A DNA stretch of 64,000 nucleotides from Dastarcus helophoroides (GCA_028583605.1 CM053329.1:9176001-9240000), one strand, 5' to 3'. Shown: positions 55,101 to 63,971, counted from the stretch's first letter. Made by a program: numbers and translations. Notes: a model not told the origin generated them from the sequence alone.

Positions 55101-57160
55101 TTTTTAACAACCAAAAAATTAGGAATTTTCTGAAATGGCAAAATTTCAACAAAAAAATGGAAATCTTGAAGAAATCGGAATTTTCAAGAGTCGAGATTTA
55201 AAAACTGTAAAATTACTCAAAAAAATTTAATTTACAATAAATATGTCTAGTGGAAATATTTTAAACAATTGAATTTTTAAAAAATTCAAAACACGTGGAA
55301 AAGTGTCCAATATCCAATTTGTAAAAAGGATAAGTTTACAAAAAAAACATTGAAATTTGAGACGAAATGTTTAAAATTAGTTTAAATATTGAAAAAAAAA
55401 ATTCGAAATTTTTAAAACTTCAAAACTACGTTAAAAGTCTTCAAAAGGCGGAAATTAGGTCAATATTTTTGTAAGCTTAAGTTCTGTAAAAAAATTAAAA
55501 TTTAAAATAGTAGAAATGGTTAAAACTTCAATTTTAAAAAAATAAGCAAAATTAAAAAGAAAACAAATTTACAAAAAAGTCAAATCTTATCAAGAAAGAT
55601 CAAATTTTACAAAAAAAAATCGAAATTTTGAAAGAATCGACTCTTCGAGAAAGTTACAATTTTCAAAAAAGTTTAAATAAAAAAATGAAATTTTTCGAAA
55701 ATAGTCCAAACTTTTTAACAAATCGAAAATTACCTGGATCCACCACTCTCTTATTATTTTGAACTTAGATTTTAGAAAAGTGAAAATTTTCAGAAAGGGT
55801 CGAATTTTTAAAAATGAAAATTTTTAGAAAAGGTCGAATTTTGAAATATGGAAATTTTGAAGAAAAAAAAACGAAAAATGTTATCATTGTAATTCAAAAT
55901 CTTAAAGAGATCAGATTTTGATAAGAAATGAGTCACATTTTAATAATTCGAAATTTTAAAATAAAAGACAAATTTTACAAAAAAAAAAGCAGCATTTTGA
56001 AGAGAAAATGGTACCCATCTAGTTGATTATAAATTTTGGATCGACTGCTTTAACCAAGCAGAGTAAACATTGCACCCAGTGCTTAGTAATTATGTCATTA
56101 AGTACCCTTCGAAATATATTGAAAATGTAGCGAAAATATCCATCATCCTTAGATTTTAGATAAAATATGTATTAACTGATGAGAATCGGTCAAATATGCG
56201 TTTGCATATGGAAATATATGCAAATGCATACAATCCGGTCTCTATTTATTACATATTGCACTGGCCTGTGACAATTACTAGTAAAATGGCAACAATAATT
56301 AAAAACAGTTTTAAAATTCATTACTTCAGGAAGAAAAAACTCCTTAATATAAAAACTAACATTTTAGAATATTGTAAAACTACAAAACTTACCAATAAGC
56401 ATCTCAATGTCTTCAAATGTCCAAACTACATTTCTATTAAATTTATGATCAAAACTGCTAGAATCAGGCACTTCAGTGGCAGGTGAAGGTTCTGGCAAAA
56501 GAGGTTCTTTTATCTGCAGAGGCTGGTGATTCTCCTGAGGGACAACCCCACTATTATGTTCATTATCATTTTCAACTAAACTATGATACAAGAACTTCGA
56601 AACCAAGCTTTTTTGCTTTAAAGCCTCCCTCTTCCTATTCTTAATGTACAAATTCTTATCCGCAACGCAAGTTTCATGATTGATATTTTCAATGAAAAAC
56701 TTCCTCAGCCATTCCCACTCCGTCTCCGCTGTCCTTAGCAGATGTTTGTAAATATCGAAATCGTCCAAAAGAAGAGTGTTTTCAACCCTATGCACAATCA
56801 TACTAATGTGGCCCTTGTGGTAAGGTATCTTCAGGAGATTTTTTATATTCTCCGCATCAGATACCACATCAACTTCACCAACGCAATCCGGGAACATATG
56901 GGCCATTTTAAAACTAAACAAACAGAAACATAGATTTTCGAAATTCTACTCAAGATGAAAACGTACCTGGAGAACCCTTTCTGATGGGTAAGCATGTGTT
57001 GCAACCCGTAGGAATCCGCCGCGCTACTCAGCCAGTTTGAAGGGGGTAAATTCAAGTCCGTATTACATTGCAATTTCGCAAACTGGGCGGGTTTTGGCAC
57101 TGAATACTTGACCACCGCAGTGGACTTTACCTTTTCGGAATCCGAATTGATTTTTTCCAT
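42735..57160 (-). CDS. EDRF1: EDRF1-like TPR protein, five exons, three frame breaks
   Basis: The protein resembles erythroid differentiation-related factor 1, a conserved nuclear TPR-containing protein of poorly defined role in transcriptional regulation. Exons: 57160-56967, 56913-56393, 51308-49341, 43492-43183, 43132-42735, all with GT/AG junctions in phase. Landmarks: LQCNTDLNLPPSNWL, FKMAHMFPD, GEVDVVSDAENIK, PIFGGGKYPCISLRLRD, INVLTGIDYWLDNL, GHTYWLFKG, PVAMLLYRVARNMK, WELSTSLFNMGS and LYQYRAAVIYYRLGSLYH. Length is about 1130 residues against about 1240 in vertebrates. The large third exon breaks frame near 51150, 50413 and 50065. These are either uncorrected assembly indels or signs of decay. 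Start ATG lies in the context ATAAAATGG. Confidence 0.88.
43183..43492 (-). CDS. EDRF1: EDRF1 exon 4 (YQYRAAVIYYRL)
   Basis: Reads SKSEAEKGVIETLLKALQY, PLYQYRAAVIYYRLGSLYH, INYEKASKLYF and MQRFALGEYLAEG. Acceptor GTTTTAG, donor GAAG/GTACAATT. A TPR-type helical segment. Confidence 0.87.
43500..44813. repeat. EDRF1 intron 4, AT-rich word-repeat domain
   Basis: No gene. From about 43780 words such as AAATTTCGAGT, TTTCAACTTT and AAAATGTCGAC recur irregularly. Confidence 0.5.
44819..47076. mobile_element. Unclassified 2.26-kb TIR element, no transposase
   Basis: Perfect 12-bp terminal inverted repeats ACTAGAGACGAC / GTCGTCTCTAGT are flanked by the 5-bp direct repeat TATAA (44814-44818 and 47077-47081). 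Outside both ends the sequence reads GGGCAAAAAC, i.e. the host repeat is interrupted by the insertion. The interior has no transposase. It holds a nested MITE (44923-45496) and a diverged internal repeat pair (45880-46090 and 46320-46510). A 5-bp duplication is unusual, so superfamily is left open. Confidence 0.65.
44923..45496. mobile_element. MITE with 20-bp terminal inverted repeats
   Basis: Left end AGGTTTGTTCCAACCGAACA and right end its exact complement. Subterminal repeats of GTTGGAAC occur at several points (near 45030, 45380, 45412 and 45422). 574 bp, non-coding, nested in the larger element at 44819-47076. Target duplication is too short to be sure (TTA or none). Confidence 0.75.
47082..48560. 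repeat. EDRF1 intron, AT-rich word-repeat domain
   Basis: Irregular repetition of AAAATTTCGA, AAAAGTCGAAA and GAAAAAAGTC words on the plus strand. No gene or transposon ends seen. Confidence 0.5.
48561..49017. other. EDRF1 intron, no gene seen
   Basis: Unremarkable AT-rich sequence. Confidence 0.4.
49018..49195 (-). repeat. Dispersed repeat, copy 2 (inverted to 125-295)
   Basis: Reverse complement of the repeat at the window start, including CATGTATAAAAAGGCAAAAA, AATAACACATG and TAGGATTTTACCTAAAA. It lies close to the acceptor side of EDRF1 intron 3. Confidence 0.62.
49341..51308 (-). CDS. EDRF1: EDRF1 exon 3, frameshifted
   Basis: The acceptor TTTCTAG gives GTDMPIFGGG across the junction. 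The exon covers the conserved core (YWLDNLMSNVPEVVMCYH, KFSPKVIRDVAQSILSFLKS, CVKLLPQEKYPEIVTSS, SWKDHLKTLLYEKAVLVYAI). It ends with TPR-like repeats (YAKRAETYLIRGLEVFEKV, NTALLYTNMGHLHRLLAH). An acidic linker lies near 50690. One extra base at 51150 breaks YHLN/GIVQKYE. A second break falls in PFEPIP.../YAKLDDHLE at about 50413. A third falls before NALRENCLLGRAGDC at about 50065. Donor CATTTG/GTAAAT. Confidence 0.85.
51309..51785. other. EDRF1 intron 2, no gene seen
   Basis: AT-rich; a C run near 51640 is the only simple feature. Confidence 0.4.
51790..52090 (+). mobile_element. Possible end of a pogo/Tigger-like element
   Basis: Begins CAGTAAACTCTCGATAATT and repeats the word ATAATTTGA several times over the first 220 bp (CGATAATTTGAC, CGATAATTTGAAG, CTATAATTTGAAC, CTATAATTTGAAA). 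Such ends are common in pogo/Tigger-type elements. The partner inverted repeat was not found, and no transposase could be recognised downstream. To 52560 there are short unassigned frames only. Confidence 0.35.
52560..53269. other. EDRF1 intron 2, no gene seen
   Basis: Contains a small hairpin CCACACT...AGTGTGG near 52757-52786 and CT-rich/GA-rich stretches from 53150. No coding support. Confidence 0.4.
54296..54550. mobile_element. Large foldback element, copy F4
   Basis: Best-preserved two-armed copy. Left arm: GGTGGAACGGACTGGTTCTT, TTGTCCCCTGAAACCAAG and AACACAACAAAGGTTGCTC. The centre is an ACT microsatellite. The right arm mirrors it to GGTTTCAGGGGACAAG. The tip module is CTGAAGATGACAGC and GGCTGTCGAAATGCG. 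Non-coding. Confidence 0.75.
55600..55756 (-). repeat. Duplicated exon-end/intron-start fragment
   Basis: Collinear with 42225-42395 (AATCGA, CTTCGAGAAAGTTACAATTT, TACCTGGATCCACNACTCTC), including the splice-donor boundary of the possible exon at 42361-42533. The exon portion here is only about 20 bases. Confidence 0.65.
55991..56392. other. EDRF1 intron 2 near donor, no gene seen
   Basis: Ordinary AT-rich intron sequence. Confidence 0.4.
56393..56913 (-). CDS. EDRF1: EDRF1 exon 2
   Basis: Reads FKMAHMFPDCVGEVDVVSD, ENIKNLLKIPYHKGHISM, VHRVENTLLLDDFDI, SLVSKFLYHSL and WTFEDIEMLIG. Acceptor TTGTTTAG, donor TATTG/GTAAGT. The acidic, Pro/Glu-rich stretch near 56500 is probably disordered. Confidence 0.88.
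56967..57160 (-). CDS. EDRF1: EDRF1 exon 1 (start)
   Basis: Begins MEKINSDSEKVKSTAVVKYS and reaches LQCNTDLNLPPSNWLSSAAD and HMLTHQKGFS. The donor CCAG/GTACGT splits a Ser codon. No upstream in-frame ATG is needed. Confidence 0.85.
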
Positions 57161-57207
57161 TTTATCCTAACAAATTCACTGGCAATCTATGCGGTTGTGA
57201 TACAACT

Positions 57208-57225
57208 TTCTAGAACGTTCTGGAA
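57208..57225. promoter_or_regulatory. Heat-shock-element-like array
   Basis: TTCTAGAACGTTCTGGAA: four alternating nGAAn units in perfect register (TTC at 57208, GAA at 57213, TTC at 57218, GAA at 57223). This is the consensus for HSF trimer binding. It lies about 50 bp upstream of the EDRF1 ATG and 1.2 kb upstream of PRADC1. Chance occurrence of four perfect units is unlikely but function is inferred. Confidence 0.55.
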
Positions 57226-57229
57226 ATGT

Positions 57230-57829
57230 TTTGAAGAGCCAGATATCCGCATCAGCGTTGCCTTAAGCAGTTGCACTGCCAGTTTTATTACCAGAAAATC
57301 ACACCTTAATTTAAATAACTTATAACATAGACGATGTTGTTTCTAGGGCACTATTTACTTGGAAAAATTCAAAGTAGCTCCACAAATAAATATTTGACGT
57401 TTATATGTCTTTTACTTCTACATGCGGTAGATAAAAATCGACCTAAAAAGGTGTATTAGAACTACCGCAGAAAATATGCATAGAATTACAGAAATAGTCG
57501 ATTTCAGACAAAAAAATTATAGATATTGTTCTTATTATTATAGTCTTCTTGTTTTCAGATATATAATTCGGCATAAGAATGGGCCATGAAATATTAAATT
57601 AACCTTTAAGAAAGTCACAAGAACCAAAGCTGGTTTCACCCGCAAACATTTTAATGTTTAATATGTTGCCTATATTTCATGGATTATTTGACAGAAATAA
57701 TCGAAATAAATGTTTTCCATATTATTTTCACTACAACTACTTTCAATTTAATAATTTCCAACAGAAATTGACACTAAATATAAAAGAATCACACTTAAAA
57801 CAACCGACAACAAATCATGGTGATAATTT
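57230..57829. other. Divergent intergenic region EDRF1/PRADC1, AT-rich part
   Basis: Upstream sequence shared by the two divergent genes. No transposon or gene seen. Confidence 0.45.
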
Positions 57830-58090
57830 TGTGAGCTGCGGGCGCCGCCGATCGAAAGCTACTCAATTTACCCCCGATGGCATGCGTCCGACTGCATGGC
57901 CGACTGCAGCCGCCCCAAGGAAGGCTACTCAGTCCACCCCCTTTGGTGCGTGCCGTCAACCGTGCTCGGTGTTGTTAGGTGCGCTAGCGAGAGATCGTTT
58001 ACCGGGCGAAAGCTACTCTCTCTTAACCACGACCCGCCACTGCTTAAGTAGTTCTCTGCAGGCGAAATTAGGTCACAGAAACATCTCTCC
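57830..58090. other. GC-rich patch with repeated GAAAGCTACTC word
   Basis: An abrupt GC-rich island in AT-rich surroundings, 300 bp upstream of PRADC1. The word GAAAGCTACTC occurs at 57854, as GAAGGCTACTC at 57920, and again at 58008. It might be a promoter-proximal CpG-rich segment or a fragment of a GC-rich repeat. The open frame across it has no family resemblance. Confidence 0.4.
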
Positions 58091-58391
58091 AATGACGCAG
58101 CTGTAGATCTTTCCGTCTCTAGAATCTGCCATCGAATTTGACATTTCGAAACTTGCCGCTGTCAAATTTTTTTTTTCCATGGAAGATCTTTAACCTAAAT
58201 TTGACTAACTGTTTAATCATCTTATCAAATAGAAAAAATAACTTTGAAATAAGTTCACGTCATTACAATTCCCTGAATTGATAAACACCATTCACTATTT
58301 ACTTCGAAAGTTTGCGATCCGAGATATATCTCAGAAAACATTAGAAAGCTGTATGACAAAATAATTTTAATTTTCAAAGGAAGTTACACAA

Positions 58392-58473
58392 ATGAATTAT
58401 ATTGAATTTGAAAAGTACAAAGCCTCTTTGATATTTCTCGTTGTTTTTCTGGTGGGAAAGACGTTTTCAGGGC
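58392..58473 (+). CDS. PRADC1: PRADC1 exon 1 (signal peptide)
   Basis: MNYIEFEKYKASLIFLVVFL and GKTFSG; the donor GGGC/GTAAGT is phase 1. The ATG is the first in frame in this exon. Confidence 0.82.
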
Positions 58474-60763
58474 GTAAGTTTTGCACAATTCGTTTCGATC
58501 GTATTTCGTGACATTTTGAGGTTAATTGTCCGCTTTTTCTAGCAAATAATCTGCACCTTACAGATGGATCTTCCGCTTCTGAAATTATAGCCGGGGACAT
58601 TTTCTTTGAAATAGTAGACCCAGTTGAACTGGAATATACTTATCGGATAAGGCCAGCTAAGGATTTTGGGGCACCTTTTGTAAGTCGAGTATTATATGCT
58701 TATAACTAAAGGCCGGAAGTTTAAGAACCAAAAATCTTTAAAATAAGCGCTTATATTAGCACTAAAAATAGGCATTTTAAGCATTAAAAACAATGTATTA
58801 AGGATTTATTTCCTAATAATATACATATATACATTTTTCTAACATTGGTCATCATCGACATCATTATCATTTATATTACAAATGATTACTAGATATTGCT
58901 TTAGGTTTTCTATGCTAAAATGTTGGCGTTTTTCCGAAATAATATAAATTTAGAAAATGTTCTTTCTACCTCTACAGATGTAATAGTTTCATATTTAAAA
59001 CACAGTTTTGTCCACTGGTAATTCTACATTAGCTTCATTCCCACAAAGAATTTCTGAAATACTTTTTAAAGTTTGGTATTCAGTATTCGCTATTAGCTGT
59101 GGCAATTTTTGAAAAATCTTATTTCCTCTATCTCCAGGAATTCCAGAAATTTATTTAATTATATTTTCAACAACTTTAATTGAAGCTGTCATTTTTCACC
59201 TTGTTTTTCCCAAGCTCTTATTGAATTGCACAAATCAGCGTAGCTGGAAGCAATGAAACTGAGAGCATTCTTAACACTTTGTTGTTGAAGAAGTCCTTTT
59301 TGTCCACAATTTGCCGAAATGTGACAAAACTCTTAGAATAATATATCTATGACTACATTAGCAATATGTCTCCCCGTTACATCAGTAGTTTTGTCTATTG
59401 ATACTCAAATGTTACTGTTGCCAATGCCTTGACGTATTTGAACTAATTTTCCTTGATAGAAAATTCACAGAAAAGCTTTTTTTTAGTGTATTTTTCAAAT
59501 AAAACTTTTATTGATTTGTGTTGTACTTTCCATAAAGGGATACCAGCTTCCACAAAGGCAGTACATACGTCCATGGAAAACTGAAACTGGCGATTATTTA
59601 TCTCCGTAAACGGCTGCAGAAGGCCTTGTTTTTTAGGTTATTTGGAATTTTTCTTTTTAATTGCAGCCTCCCTATGAAATTTTCCATTTAAATGCTGTGT
59701 GATATGGAGTTCATCCGTTCACAAAATGTCTTCTGAAATCGCGAACGAATTTTTGTAATTTGTCTTTTAATGAAGACGCAACTTTGGGCATTTTTTCTGA
59801 AATTACGTATGAAGGAATTTCCAAAGAACGTGAACGAACTTACATTTACAACGTAGTAAACACGAAATAATAATGATAAAATAAATATTTTTTGAGAATT
59901 TAAATATACCTGCAATTGCACTGACTGAGATATATTGCATTGTATAGGGCGAGGGCTAATGAGTAGAAGATTTTTTAATTTTAATAAACATTATGGGATT
60001 GTGAAAAAACCCATTGTTATGTTTCTATAAGCAAATATTTTCTATTATAAGCTTTCTAAGCAGTAACCTCTTAAAATTAGCAAAAATTTTAAGCAAATTG
60101 CTTAAACTTCCGGGCTTTACTTATAACAAACCCACTTATAATGAACCATTCCGCAAGGGACAGACTGATTAAAGTACTATTACTGTGTTGGTTAGCATCC
60201 TGTAATACAAACTTTGCTTTTATGGACTGATTCTTCAGTCCGTTGAGATTCATTATAAGCCATTTACTGGTTTTGTTGTTTAGTTGTTAACAATCTATTT
60301 TTTGCAGAATGAGTCATTTTATGTTGAAAATATACCATTAGTTCCTATTCAACCACGATATGGTTGTACACAGCCGGAAAATGAAGATGACATTGAGGGA
60401 AATGTGGCTCTTATTGAAAGGGGGTAGGTTACTTAGTTATATGGAAGATTGGTTTTATCTATCAATTGTTTTAGGGAATGTTCCTTCAAGAAAAAAACTC
60501 TTATTGCTGAGAGAGCAGGAGCTAGAGCTGTGATTATAACTGATATTACAAAGTCTAACGAGGAGTACTTCATAGAAATGATAGATGATGATTCTTTAGA
60601 AGAAGTTCATATTCCAGCAGCTTTTTTGATGGGTAAAAATGGAAATATGATACTGAAGACTCTTGAGATGCTAAATAGGAACTACGCTATCATAAATTTG
60701 CCTGTAAATCTAACTTACACACCTGTGCACAAAATGAATCAACCACCTTGGCTAGGGTGGTGA
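58392..60763 (+). CDS. PRADC1: PRADC1-like secreted protease-associated-domain protein, four exons
   Basis: Exons 58392-58473, 58543-58679, 60308-60423 and 60475-60763 join in phase to about 207 residues. The N-terminus is a signal peptide (positive EKYK, then hydrophobic SLIFLVVFLVG). The PA domain follows: FEIVDPVELEYTYRIRPAKD, FGAPF, YGCTQPENEDDIEGNVALIE, RGECSF, AGARAVIITD, IPAAFLMGKNG and INLPVN. The protein ends NQPPWLGW, the family's typical tail. Vertebrate PRADC1 has about 188 residues and is a secreted glycoprotein of unclear role, with a PA domain but no protease. All splice sites are GT/AG. Intron 2 contains a hAT element. No defects seen. Confidence 0.92.
58543..58679 (+). CDS. 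PRADC1: PRADC1 exon 2
   Basis: Starts after CTTTTTCTAG: NNLHLTDGSSASEIIAGD, then FFEIVDPVELEYTYRIRP and KDFGAPF; donor TTTT/GTAAGT. A later AG (CTTACAG) would also keep some homology but shifts the frame. Confidence 0.88.
58707..60119 (-). mobile_element. hAT element in PRADC1 intron 2
   Basis: Target duplication CTTATAAC at 58699-58706 and 60120-60127. The terminal inverted repeats begin TAAAGGCCGGAAGTTTAAG on the left and TAAAGCCCGGAAGTTTAAG on the right. Length 1413 bp. It encodes a broken transposase on the minus strand. Confidence 0.88.
58850..59830 (-). pseudogene. hAT-like transposase, degenerate
   Basis: The N-terminal part (near 59795) reads PKVASSLKDKLQKFVRDF. The middle (near 59600-59480) reads FQFSMDVCTAFVEAGIPLWK and FEKYTKKKLF in shifting frames. 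The C-terminal part (near 58985-58880) reads TSVEVERTFSKF, then ISEKRQHFSIENLKQYLV, the hAT dimerisation motif. Several frameshifts and stops make it inactive. It is clearly different from the hAT at 36.7-38.0 kb. Confidence 0.8.
60308..60423 (+). CDS. PRADC1: PRADC1 exon 3
   Basis: After TTTTTTGCAG: NESFYVENIPLVP, PRYGCTQPENEDDIEGNVAL and IERG; donor GG/GTAGGT at phase 2. Confidence 0.9.
60475..60763 (+). CDS. PRADC1: PRADC1 exon 4 (stop)
   Basis: After GTTTTAG: GECSFKKKTLIAERAGARAV, IDDDSLEEVHIPAAFLMG and NQPPWLGW, stop at 60761-60763. The preceding intron is only 51 bases. Confidence 0.92.
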
Positions 60764-61256
60764 CCTTTAGGAAAAGTTGAATGACATTGTTGAAGTATTT
60801 TTGGGAAAATTGTGCCTAATTATTCACCTATATGTGGACATTTTTCTCATTGATTTTATTGCAAAATTTTTGCACTGTACCATCAAATTCCTTAGCAGAT
60901 TTGATGACTTGACTGGATTTGTATTCCTATTTATTTTTATTTAATTCTATCATGTGCACTGAACTTCTTGTGGTTTATAAAATGAATGTTATTACTTTTT
61001 TTAGTGAAAAACAATTGATATATTGAAAATGAAATTTCAAAACTCATTTTTATTGTACATAGATTTTGAAACTGTTTTAATTTTAACATATTATTTATTT
61101 CATTGTTTACTGTGTATTAATCATGATTTTATTAAGCAACTATTTTTGTGAAATGCATTTTTTTTGTGATTTATCCTACACTTAATGGTTCATTGCCATC
61201 AATCACTTGCTCATTCTAGTCATATGTATAATGTGTAAATTGTATAAATATATAGC

Positions 61257-61262
61257 AATAAA
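61257..61262 (+). terminator. PRADC1: PRADC1 polyadenylation signal
   Basis: AATAAA about 490 bases after the stop codon, at the end of an AT-rich 3' untranslated region (60764-61270) with no other feature. Confidence 0.6.
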
Positions 61263-61544
61263 ATTTTAGAATTTTTACTGTTATTGTTGTACATTTTTAT
61301 TAAATTATAATAAAAATTTATTAAAACTGTTTTATTTATAAATTAAATTACATTTGAAAAAGTAAGATGGTAAAATCTCTTTATGGACGTATTTGAGACC
61401 ATTTTTATTAGCTTGCAATTGTGATAATGTTAACACACATGTCGCACACACATACACACACAAGACAAATGCTCAATAGACAGATCAGTGCTGATTAAAA
61501 AATTTGTTTATGAAACAAACTGATCCATGGTTGCCTTCAACAAT

Positions 61545-61600
61545 TAAGGTGTTTCAATAGCCAAGCAATCATCTTCAGAGAAATCCGCCTACACACATGT
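61545..61600 (-). repeat. Foldback-family fragment, copy F5
   Basis: On the minus strand: TTTCTCTGAAGATGATTGC, TTGGCTATTGAAACACC; a decayed tip module of the foldback family, without arms. Confidence 0.6.
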
Positions 61601-61620
61601 ATAAAGTGAATAATTTTTTG

Positions 61621-61965
61621 TGATTTTTTTTTTTTTAATGGAGACCATTATTGGCCCTGACCTTTACAGCCAGGCTTAACATCTGACGTGCACCCATTCA
61701 TTTCAGTTCTGGTCTTGATATTTCTTTGTCATATCTGTATCTTGTGAAGTTTGGACAAGCACACACAATGTGTAAACTTGTTTCCTTTTCTCTCTTTCCA
61801 GCCCCACACAGTACACATAGGTCGCTTTCTGCTCAGTTGAGTTTAACCAGGTGTCCTTTAAAGTTCCCGTGGCCAGTGAGCAGACCTAGTGCCCTACTTA
61901 GACTGCTTTTATTTATTGCAATCAGCGCTGATTGCAAGGGTTTATCCATCAGCATCATTAATTTA
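61621..61965 (-). mobile_element. 3' end of an RNase-H-bearing LINE (R1/I type)
   Basis: Minus-strand codons read SSLSRALGLLTGHGNFKGHL, VKLN, then a stop, then ESDLCVLCGAGKREKETSLH and IVCACPNFTRYRY. This is the end of a LINE RNase H domain followed by the Cys-Cys-His-Cys tail. The 3' end is RANNGLH with a short A run (T run at 61625-61637 on the plus strand). It is strongly 5' truncated and inactive, and a different retroelement from the three above. Confidence 0.72.
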
Positions 61966-62159
61966 AAAAATAATAATCTTTACAGTATGGTAAAAATTTT
62001 AGTTCTACTTAAAATTTCTAAATTTTTCTCGAGCTAAAACCAGCTTTTCGAGATGTAAACTTAAAATTCGAAAAGCAATACCGCCAAGAGGAATGTGGTA
62101 AAAGGAGCAAATGCTCCGAGGACCAATGAATTGCCATATTAGTGGTTCGCGAATTACAA

Positions 62160-62640
62160 AAATGTTGGAGAGCTCCTCTAGTCCAGTCAAATATTATTCA
62201 TGTTCCCTTGCAAAAGATCGGGTAACGTTATTTAGAATAAGGTAGAGGTAAAAAAACAAGTTTTCCACATTGGAAGCCCTGTGCTTAATCCGTAATCCCC
62301 AAAAAAAGATTAAAATTTGTCACTTGTTAATTTGTCAAGAATAACTTTTTTTCTAAGCAACTAGCTTAACATTAGCTAGAGCGCAAAATTATCTACAATA
62401 TGGTGCTATAAAGTTTTTTCTAAACTTAATAACAAGCGATCTATGAATACTAGAAATGAAAAAAATTCAAAATGACGCATATAATGCACTTTTATTAGTT
62501 GTAAAATAGTATAATCCATTCAAATTATTCATGTTACCTTGCAAAAGTTGGATAATTGAGATTTTTTCATACTGCTTGGAATAAAATAAAGATAAAAAAA
62601 AACAAGTTTTCGACATTGAAACTCAAACATTTCTCTGAAT
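62160..62640 (+). repeat. Diverged direct repeat pair
   Basis: ATTATTCATGTTCCCTTGCAAAAG near 62189 recurs near 62524, and AAAAACAAGTTTTC(C/G)ACATTG near 62252 recurs near 62600. Offset about 335 bp; no coding content. Confidence 0.55.
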
Positions 62641-63810
62641 ATTATTTTATTTAAATTTTAACGTAATCGAAATGTACAAGGAAGCTTTTTCTTAAAATAT
62701 TCTGAGAATTGTGACATAATATTTTATTAAAATTTTGTTTCAATTTTGAAAAAATAAATGAATTTTAAGAAAAAGCCGAAATTAAGAGGCAGAAATTTTG
62801 ATGTAGAATATGTTATTTCGACAATAAGATGAATTTAGAGAAACAACTGGAAATCCATAGTCAAATTAAAAAAAAATCACTAAAAGCCGAACAATAAGTA
62901 AAATGAATTTCGAAAAACACCGTCAAAATTTTAAGAAAATGGTCAACATTTTTAGATATCCGAACTTCTAGGAGAAATAAGTTGAAAAAATGGGACTCGG
63001 AAAATAAAGTCGTAATTTCGAAAAAGTCGAATTTGGAGAAAAAGTCAGAATTTTTACAAAATCAAATTTCATTTTGGAAAAACTTGAAAAATGTCTAAAC
63101 ATCGAAAAAAGGCAAAATTTTCAAAGGCCGAATTTTGTGAAAAGCGGTCGCATTTCATTTTTCAAAAAAGCCGATTTTAAAACAAATTGTAATAAGTCAA
63201 AAATAGTTTTTTCGAAATTTTTACTTTTTTATTTAAATGTTGACATTTAAATTTCGATAAAAAAGTTCAATTTTTTTTCTAAACACAGAAATATTTCTCT
63301 CAACATTTTTACTTTTTTATTAACATTGTAATCGAATTTAGAGAACCTAAACGAATTTTGGGAAAATAGAAATTTCAAGGAAAAGCTAATTTCGAAGACA
63401 AATTCTACAATTCTAGAAACATAAAATATTGCGAGAAAAAAGTCGACCTTTTGAAAATAAGGCGAATTTTGAGATACAAGTTGAAATTTCTGGAAAGTTT
63501 AATTTAAAAAAGTCAAAATATTAAAGAAAAAAGAATATTAAGAAAAATAGCAAAATTTTGTTAAAAAAACGATTTTGAGAGAATATTCCAAAAAAGAATG
63601 TTGAGAATGAAGACAAACCTTCGAATTTTTGATAAAAAGGAAAATTTCGGGAGAAAGACTAATTTTAAGTAATGAAATTATTGTTTCGGTAAAAGGACGA
63701 ATTTAAAGTAAAAAGTCGAAAATTCCAAATTTATGAAATATCGAATTTTGAGATAAAAATCAAAATTTTGAGATAAAAATCAAAATTTTGAGAAAAAACA
63801 AACTCTAAAA
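62641..63810. repeat. AT-rich word-repeat domain
   Basis: Words AAAAGTCGAA, AATTTTGAGA and AAATTTCG recur irregularly. A short tandem GAGATAAAAATCAAAATTTT occurs twice from 63750. No gene. Confidence 0.5.
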
Positions 63811-63813
63811 AAT

Positions 63814-63971
63814 TATGCAAGTAGAATGCAACGTAGCTGAACTGCCAACAGTTGAAACACTGCCACCTAGCGAAGTGCTTGCTCTCTAGGAAAAAGTTCC
63901 CAGAAGACAAGGATTCCAATGCATGATTATGATGCATGAATTTGTAGTCTAGATTGCATTCTACTTGCATA
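63814..63971. mobile_element. Short MITE
   Basis: Terminal inverted repeats TATGCAAGTAGAATGCAA (left) and its exact complement (right, ending 63971). 158 bp, non-coding. Target duplication not clear. Confidence 0.7.

Larger units (their letters stand above)
53270..55990. repeat. AT-rich word-repeat domain (GTCGAAATTTTCAAAA type)
   Basis: The largest such domain. Words like AAAAAGTCGAAATTT, AATTTTCAAAAA and GAAAATTTCAAAA recur every 20-40 bp with no fixed period. Foldback F4 is inserted at 54296-54550. The word orientation here is opposite to that in the 33-34.4 kb domain. Confidence 0.6.

Noticed and set aside
57654..58106. 150-codon plus-strand frame over the GC-rich patch
   Set aside because: No recognisable domain; the second half is Pro/Arg/Ala-rich from base composition and lies in the divergent promoter region.
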